Origin: Bacillus sp. es.036
GTDB lineage: Bacteria > Bacillota > Bacilli > Bacillales > Guptibacillaceae
Direction of reading: 5' to 3'
Assembly: GCF_002563635.1 (NCBI RefSeq)
Contig: NZ_PDIZ01000001.1
Span: 620,001-684,000, forward strand
Length of the DNA: 64,000 nt
Below the pieces are notes generated by a model. The model worked only from the letters and a program-made list of their open reading frames with translations, made no database searches and was not told the origin of the DNA. Of this stretch, positions 59,285 through 64,000 are shown piece by piece. Both the position numbers and the translations under genes were made by a program. Within the stretch, counting starts at the first letter, position 1. Every line of letters starts with the position of its first letter.

Positions 59285-59465
59285 TGCTCGTCTTCGCTTT
59301 ACATGAGATCCAGCTACGACTCGCAGAAACTGCGATATTTCACTCTTTCATAGGAACACAAAGACCGTGTTCCCATTCAAGAGTTCCAATATCTCCGTTT
59401 CTAAACGCTCGTCTTCGCTTTACGTTCTAGCTGCAGTGAGCAGACACTCGGTCACTTTCGCTTTA
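59285..59465. repeat. inverted copies of the palindromic intergenic repeat
   Basis: One full diverged copy (59285-59402) and a half copy (59400-59465) lie inverted relative to those at 57629-57857. The junction CTAAACGCTCGTCTTCGCTTT is shared. GGAACAC (59353-59359) and GTGTTCC (59367-59373) form the central stem. The half copy abuts the zwf stop codon. Confidence 0.8.
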
Positions 59466-60956
59466 CTCTTTAGGTAATGGCCACCAGTGCAGGTTGTCTT
59501 TTTCTAGAAGCTCATCTGCAGCTTTAGGTCCCATTGAACCTGCTGGATAGTTCGGGAATTCTTTTTCCTTCTCATTTGCCCATGTAACTGAAATCGGGTC
59601 AATGAACTGCCATGAGAGAGCGACTTCATCCCAACGTGCAAAGTTCGTAGCATCACCGCGCATCACGTCGTGTAGGAGGCGTTCATACGCTTCTGGTGAG
59701 TTCATATTGTTTTCTTGATGGTTATTGAAGGTTAACTGTATTGGCGTTGTTTTACGCATATCTCCTGTATCCTTCGCATTTAAGTGAAGGGTAATGCCTT
59801 CTTCAGGTTGAATGTGAATCACGAGAATATTCGGTCCAAGTTTACCACTTTCATTTTTATAAAGATTCATTGGCAAGTCTTTAAACTCAACCAGTATTTT
59901 AGTTGACTTATTTGTCATACGTTTACCGGTGCGAATATAGAACGGCACACCTGCCCAGCGGAAATTATCAATCATCAGTTTCGCCGCAACAAATGTTTCC
60001 GTATTTGATTCTTCATCGACATTATCTTCTTCGCGATAGCCTGGTAATATTTCTCCATCTACTTCGCCTTGCTTGTATTGTCCGCGAACGAAATAGTCGT
60101 TTACTTCTTCCGGTTTAACAGCACGAAGCGCGCGAAGTACTTTCACCTTCTCACCGCGAATCTCTTCTGTTGAAAGGCTAACAGGCGGTTCCATTGCTAG
60201 AAGGGAAACCATTTGAAGAACATGGTTTTGGACCATGTCACGGAGGGCACCAGACTTTTCATAATATCCTCCACGTGTTTCAACACCGACCGTTTCGCTA
60301 GAGGTAATTTGGATATTTGATATGTGTCGACTGTTCCATAGTGGTTCAAACATCGAATTGGCGAAACGAATCGCTTCGATATTTTGCACCATTTCTTTTC
60401 CTAAGTAGTGATCGATACGATAAACTTCGTCTTCAGAAAAGACTTGACGAATTTCATCATTCAGCTTTTGAGCTGATGGGAAATTATGTCCAAAAGGTTT
60501 TTCAATAACAAGACGATTAAAGCCGTCTCCATTTGTTAATCCTTCAGAATCTAGATTGAGTGCAATTGTTCCAAAGAATTCCGGAGCCATCGCCATATAA
60601 AAAATACGATTTCCTGGAATATTAAACTTCTCATCGAGTGATTGTGTTAATTCATTTAATTCCTGGTAAGATTCTTTCTTTGTAACATCAAATGGTTGGT
60701 AGAAGAAATGACTGCTAAATTCCTCGTGTTTGTCATCTTTATCCATGCATGCTGTATGTATAACAGAATCATGAACGTTTGAACGGAATTCTTCATTAGT
60801 AAGCTGTCTTCTTGCTACTCCCACTACAGCGAAATCCTCAGCAAGTACACCTTTACAATAGAGGTTATACAGTGATGGGAATAGCTTGCGTTTGGCAAGA
60901 TCTCCTGTTGCACCGAATATAACGATAACAGAAGCCTGTTTTGATGGTTGATTCAT
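59463..60956 (-). CDS. zwf: glucose-6-phosphate dehydrogenase
   Basis: This 497-residue enzyme makes 6-phosphogluconolactone and NADPH, the first step of the oxidative pentose phosphate pathway. The NADP motif FGATGDLAKRKLFPSLYNL, the substrate/catalytic motif RIDHYLGKEMVQN and the late VPFYIRTGKRM are intact. AGTGAGGT lies seven bases before the ATG. It follows the repeat cluster, with gndA on the opposite strand beyond two other genes. Confidence 0.97.
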   Translation of the reverse strand: MNQPSKQASVIVIFGATGDLAKRKLFPSLYNLYCKGVLAEDFAVVGVARRQLTNEEFRSNVHDSVIHTACMDKDDKHEEFSSHFFYQPFDVTKKESYQELNELTQSLDEKFNIPGNRIFYMAMAPEFFGTIALNLDSEGLTNGDGFNRLVIEKPFGHNFPSAQKLNDEIRQVFSEDEVYRIDHYLGKEMVQNIEAIRFANSMFEPLWNSRHISNIQITSSETVGVETRGGYYEKSGALRDMVQNHVLQMVSLLAMEPPVSLSTEEIRGEKVKVLRALRAVKPEEVNDYFVRGQYKQGEVDGEILPGYREEDNVDEESNTETFVAAKLMIDNFRWAGVPFYIRTGKRMTNKSTKILVEFKDLPMNLYKNESGKLGPNILVIHIQPEEGITLHLNAKDTGDMRKTTPIQLTFNNHQENNMNSPEAYERLLHDVMRGDATNFARWDEVALSWQFIDPISVTWANEKEKEFPNYPAGSMGPKAADELLEKDNLHWWPLPKE

Positions 60957-61346
60957 CTTTGTGACCTCACTTTTTCATTATTGCTGTTCCAGAGGGAACG
61001 TATGGACGGAACAGTGAATTCCCTACTTCATTAGTAAAGATAAGACTAATCAAATGCTGATCAGATGATATCGATCCCGTAACAGAACAAGTTACTGGGT
61101 TCCCAAGTAAAAATTTTATAGCTTTTTCGCGTTAAAATCAAATCGTGTGATTGGGTATTAAGCTGAATTTTTAATATTAAATCGACTAATTGAAATCTGT
61201 AAGCGATACCATGATTAGTACCTTGGGAAAAGGTTCTTAGTGACATTCAAAAGGAAAATGATAAACTTTTTCCTGAGAGATAGAATGGTTGCATTCAATT
61301 GTGGCGAATATAATAAATATGAGCGTTAATAGGGAGGATGAATAAG
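60957..61346. other. 390-base intergenic region between zwf and the lipoprotein gene
   Basis: No gene is supported. It must hold the divergent promoters. Two small hairpins are seen: CTGTTCC (60984-60990) with GGAACAG (61008-61014) in the zwf leader, and TTACT-GGG with CCC-AGTAA at 61092-61110. A TATAAT lies about 30 bases before the lipoprotein ribosome site, without a good -35. Confidence 0.5.
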
Positions 61347-61961
61347 ATGATTCGAGTACTGACAATCTTCTTCCTGTTTTTTGGCATTATTCTAGGGTGT
61401 GCAATTGAGAAGCCGCAAAATTTAGGCGAAGTAGAAGCCGATCGTCCAGCATCTGTACAAAGCATTGTTATGAAAAAAGCGTATCTCGTTTTAAATGCAT
61501 TAAGTAAACAAGAGATGGACAAAGTATCTCGTTATGTTCATCCACAAAAAGGGGTACTGCTTTCTCCATTCGGAACGATTGATAAAAATCGTGCACAGGT
61601 ATTGATGCCTTCTCAGGTGAAAGAGTTATTCCAGGTAGCCAATCAAAAGCAGCTTGAATGGGGGACGGATGACGGTAAAGGAGATCCAATTCGACTGACA
61701 CCTCAAGCTTATTTTGAGAAATATGTTTATGATGTCGAATTTAGTGAGACTGAGTTAGTTACGTACGATGGGATATATAAAGAGACAAATCGTATTCATA
61801 ATATAGATGAAGCTTTTCCAAATAGCCATTATGTCGAGTTCTTTGTACCTGGATCAGAAGAATATGAAGGAATGGATTGGAAGAGTCTTAAATTGGTGTT
61901 TTCTGAACATAATAATGATCACTATTTAATAGGGATTGTTCATGATCAGTGGTCGCCTTAA
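61347..61961 (+). CDS. small lipoprotein of unknown function
   Basis: This 204-residue protein has a lipoprotein signal (RVLTIFFLFFGIILGCA) and a mature alpha/beta domain rich in aromatic and acidic residues, with VSRYVHPQKGVLLSPFG and WKSLKLVFSEHNNDHYLIGIVHDQWSP. The central pattern recalls small NTF2-like extracellular domains seen in Bacillus lipoproteins, but I cannot assign a family firmly. The ATG at 61347 lies nine bases after AGGGAGG; the ATG at 61338 touches it. Confidence 0.8.
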   Translation: MIRVLTIFFLFFGIILGCAIEKPQNLGEVEADRPASVQSIVMKKAYLVLNALSKQEMDKVSRYVHPQKGVLLSPFGTIDKNRAQVLMPSQVKELFQVANQKQLEWGTDDGKGDPIRLTPQAYFEKYVYDVEFSETELVTYDGIYKETNRIHNIDEAFPNSHYVEFFVPGSEEYEGMDWKSLKLVFSEHNNDHYLIGIVHDQWSP

Positions 61962-62082
61962 TGTGAACAAAACGTGTCACGAAATGGAATTTTACGTGTG
62001 AGATGTGTCACATAGGTTGCTCATTTAGAGAAACTTTCTTATCCTTAAAAGGTAGATTAATGTGATAAGGAGAAGAATTCGT

Positions 62083-62613
62083 ATGAGTGATGTAAAACAA
62101 CGTAATTATACACCATGGATCGTCGGGCTTTCCATTGCAGTTAACGTGCTCGTTGTTATCCTGTTTTTCTTACCCGAATATAGCGGTGAGGTAGGCTTCG
62201 ATATTACACTTTTGCCTTTACTTAACGCAGTTTTTAATAGCTTTACTTTTGTTTTCTTAGTAGCTGCGCTGATCTTTATTAAGCAAAAGAATATTAAGTT
62301 GCACAAACGCTTTATTTTTGCCGCTTTTACGACGACAGCATTATTTTTAGTTTCTTACGTAACGTATCACGGGTTGTCTGAATCAACTTCTTTTGGAGGA
62401 GAAGGACTGATTCGATCCGTCTATTTCTTTATTTTGATTTCACATATTATCCTTGCGGCTGCGATTGTTCCTCTTGCTTTAATCACAGTTACACGAGGTC
62501 TTAATATGCAAGTTGCAAAACATAGGAAAATTGCAAGATGGACGATGCCGATCTGGTTGTATGTGAGCATGACAGGTGTTGTCGTTTATTTGATGATTTC
62601 TCCGTACTATTGA
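62083..62613 (+). CDS. DUF420 membrane protein (YozB/CtaM-like)
   Basis: This 176-residue protein has five membrane segments with the family residues LNAVFNSFTFVFLVAALIFI, KLHKRFIFAAF, SYVTYHG and HKIARW-like KHRKIARWTMPIWLYVSMTG. The invariant histidines in these motifs suggest heme or metal contact; CtaM is needed for cytochrome oxidase biogenesis in Staphylococcus. AAGGAG precedes the ATG at 62083. Repeated GTGTCAC words lie upstream (61971-62012). A terminator follows. Confidence 0.88.
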   Translation: MSDVKQRNYTPWIVGLSIAVNVLVVILFFLPEYSGEVGFDITLLPLLNAVFNSFTFVFLVAALIFIKQKNIKLHKRFIFAAFTTTALFLVSYVTYHGLSESTSFGGEGLIRSVYFFILISHIILAAAIVPLALITVTRGLNMQVAKHRKIARWTMPIWLYVSMTGVVVYLMISPYY

Positions 62614-62620
62614 TAGGTTG

Positions 62621-62647
62621 AAAAACAGGCGAATGCCTGTTTTTTTA
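62621..62647 (+). terminator. terminator of the DUF420 gene
   Basis: AAAAACAGGC (62621-62630) pairs with GCCTGTTTTT (62635-62644) around GAAT. Confidence 0.92.
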
Positions 62648-62774
62648 TTTGCACTAGTAGCTGCATTGCATGGAGAAGTTGTGGAGAGACTACCGATATG
62701 TGAATGGATGTGGCATATCCTCTCATCTTATGCTACTTTTGATAGTGAACGTATTTATTCAAGGAGGTACGATT

Positions 62775-63485
62775 ATGAGTGTTCATATTGGTGCGAAACA
62801 AGGAGATATTGCGGAAACGATTTTATTACCCGGAGATCCGCTTCGTGCGAAGTACATTGCAGAAACGTTCTTAGAAGACGTTGTCTGCTATAACGAAGTA
62901 AGAGGAATGCTTGGATACACTGGTACATATAAAGGGGAACGAATTTCTGTTCAGGGAACCGGCATGGGCGTGCCGTCAATTTCAATCTACGTGAATGAGC
63001 TTATTCAAAGCTATGGCGTAAAGAATTTGATTCGAGTTGGCACATGTGGCGCGTTGAAGAAAGAAGTGAAAGTAAGAGACGTTATTCTTGCGATGAGTGC
63101 TACTTCTGATTCTGGTGTAAACCGTCTTCAATTTAATGGCATGGACTTTGCCCCAACCGCTGATTTTAACCTTCTAAAAAATGCTTATGATGCTGCAGCC
63201 GAAAAGGAAATGAGTGTTCATGTAGGGAATGTGTTTACAAGTGATTCCTTCTATCGTGACAACCCGGAAATTTTCCAACAGCTTGCTGACTATCAAGTGC
63301 TAGGTGTTGAAATGGAAACTTCCGCTCTTTATACGATCGCAGCAAAATACGGCGTGAATGCACTGACCGTACTGACTGTTAGTGATCATATTGTAACGGG
63401 TGAAGAAACGACTTCTGAAGAGCGTCAAACAACGTTTAAAGAAATGATGATTATTGCTCTAGAAGCGGCTTTAAAACAAAAGTAA
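62775..63485 (+). CDS. deoD: purine-nucleoside phosphorylase, DeoD type
   Basis: This 236-residue enzyme phosphorolyses purine (deoxy)nucleosides for salvage. [35 protein letters not shown] and the catalytic Asp in VSDHIVTGE are as in hexameric DeoD proteins. AAGGAGG lies before the ATG at 62775, and the longer frame from 62670 is not coding there. It pairs functionally with the two nucleobase permeases at 52-54 kb. A terminator follows. Confidence 0.97.
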   Translation: MSVHIGAKQGDIAETILLPGDPLRAKYIAETFLEDVVCYNEVRGMLGYTGTYKGERISVQGTGMGVPSISIYVNELIQSYGVKNLIRVGTCGALKKEVKVRDVILAMSATSDSGVNRLQFNGMDFAPTADFNLLKNAYDAAAEKEMSVHVGNVFTSDSFYRDNPEIFQQLADYQVLGVEMETSALYTIAAKYGVNALTVLTVSDHIVTGEETTSEERQTTFKEMMIIALEAALKQK

Positions 63486-63492
63486 AACATGG

Positions 63493-63528
63493 AGAAGACG
63501 AGCGTAAAGCTGGTCTTCTTTTTTTGCT
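63493..63528 (+). terminator. terminator of deoD
   Basis: AGAAGAC and GTCTTCT pair, with AGC/GCT inside, then T7. Confidence 0.8.
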
Positions 63529-63662
63529 ATACGTGATTTTTGGTGAGGCGAGTTCCACTCTGCTAAACGTTTCAGCTCCTTGGGAGTATGGGCATATTTC
63601 TCTTTTAATGAATCCATTGTTTACTGACTTGGACGGTCAAAAATACAGGCATGTTTTATTAG

Positions 63663-64000
63663 TTAATAAGCGATCCCAACCCGTTTTGCGATATGATTCC
63701 TTTCAATGAGTTCTTGATACACATAATTAGCCGTGTCTCCAGTTGAAATTTCTTTTCCTTCTTCAGGAAGATAATCTTCTTCAATCCGGTAATGACCACG
63801 AGCCTCTCCTTCTGGTAAGTAGGTTGGGCATATAATGGTCCACTCCATACTGCTTTTATTCAGCATCTCGTAGACAGCGAGGTGCTCTTTTGCTGCTCGG
63901 GTTGTTTTACGTTTTGATTCGGATGACTCAAAACGATAAACGCCAGGATCGGTACGACTGTTTAGTATACCTGCTGTACCAACTGTAACGATGCGCTTTA
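63663..64000 (-). CDS. NAD(P)-binding (NmrA/SDR-like) oxidoreductase, 3' part only
   Basis: The frame stays open from the stop at 63663 to the window edge, giving the C-terminal 111 residues of a larger protein. It reads [11 protein letters not shown], then [31 protein letters not shown] and [10 protein letters not shown], the pattern of NAD(P)H-binding atypical SDR proteins related to YwnB and YhfK. The N-terminal GxxGxxG dinucleotide site is beyond the window. An ATG-initiated shorter reading from 63866 would miss the conserved upstream part and is rejected. Confidence 0.8.
   Translation of the reverse strand, partial: KRIVTVGTAGILNSRTDPGVYRFESSESKRKTTRAAKEHLAVYEMLNKSSMEWTIICPTYLPEGEARGHYRIEEDYLPEEGKEISTGDTANYVYQELIERNHIAKRVGIAY

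Noticed and set aside
61061-61246. 61-residue minus-strand frame in the zwf upstream region
   Set aside because: It lacks a ribosome site and recognisable content, and lies in the expected promoter region.
63524-63709. 61-residue plus-strand frame after deoD
   Set aside because: It begins in the deoD terminator and overlaps the better supported oxidoreductase gene on the other strand.
1-64000. CRISPR arrays, tRNA/rRNA genes, prophage or insertion sequences
   Set aside because: I looked for spaced direct repeats, cloverleaf sequences, transposase motifs and phage modules and saw none; the only repeats are the palindromic intergenic family and the CAP gene repeat.

Overview
The window looks like a chromosomal segment of a low-to-moderate G+C endospore-forming Bacillaceae. 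The evidence is gene content and order familiar from Bacillus: tre operon, yerO/swrC, yknWXYZ, RsbR paralogues, KinA-type kinases, a Spo0E-type phosphatase, rpmE2 and LCP proteins. AGGAGG ribosome sites are strong, GTG and TTG starts are common, and nearly every gene ends in a Rho-independent terminator. The halotolerant/marine relatives of Bacillus are a reasonable guess (BCCT carrier, orphan betaine-binding lipoprotein), but species cannot be fixed from the text. I see no rRNA, tRNA, CRISPR array, prophage or insertion sequence.

Layout. 0-2.7 kb: DJ-1/PfpI protein, small unknown protein, aldo/keto reductase, cupin. 2.9-7.5 kb: complete trehalose operon (own EIIA, TreP, TreA, TreR) behind a promoter with two TreR-type operators and a cre-like site. 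7.5-18 kb: acetyltransferase, nitronate monooxygenase whose frame runs through a terminator, quinone oxidoreductase, orphan glycine-betaine-binding lipoprotein, LysE exporter, SWIM-SNF2 helicase, HNH protein, BCCT carrier. 18-24.2 kb: RsbR paralogue 1, sirtuin, LOG protein, acyl-CoA ligase, NrnB nanoRNase. 24.4-24.8 kb: a sigma-region-3-like microprotein with a good SigB-type promoter. 24.9-28.6 kb: yknWXYZ behind a SigW-type promoter. 28.7-34.8 kb: RecQ, YetF-type protein, FbpA-like and Spo0E-like small proteins, L31 type B, short sigma factor, YerO. 34.9-44.3 kb: SwrC, RsbR paralogue 2, a detached SigI C-terminal domain, HAD hydrolase, signal peptidase, CAP protein, AlkD-type protein, RsbR paralogue 3. 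44.5-55 kb: SEC-C protein, two KinA-type kinases, LCP and YihY proteins, HMA-like protein, polysaccharide deacetylase, two NCS2 permeases, UspA. 55-61 kb: rpiA, gndA and zwf of the pentose phosphate pathway, with a palindromic repeat family nearby. 61-64 kb: lipoprotein, DUF420 protein, DeoD, and the 3' end of an NAD(P)-binding protein cut by the window edge.

How it fits together. Two themes recur. One is stress and transcription control: three stand-alone stressosome proteins without RsbS/T, several candidate SigB promoters, one short sigma factor, and two small proteins that each look like a single detached sigma-factor domain (SigB/F/G-type region 3; SigI C-terminal domain). The other is entry into sporulation: two sensor kinases with the phosphorelay-type H-box and a Spo0E-family phosphatase. 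The strongest candidates for something undescribed are the detached sigma domains and a pair of convergent small genes whose 48-bp overlap is itself an inverted repeat ending on both stop codons.
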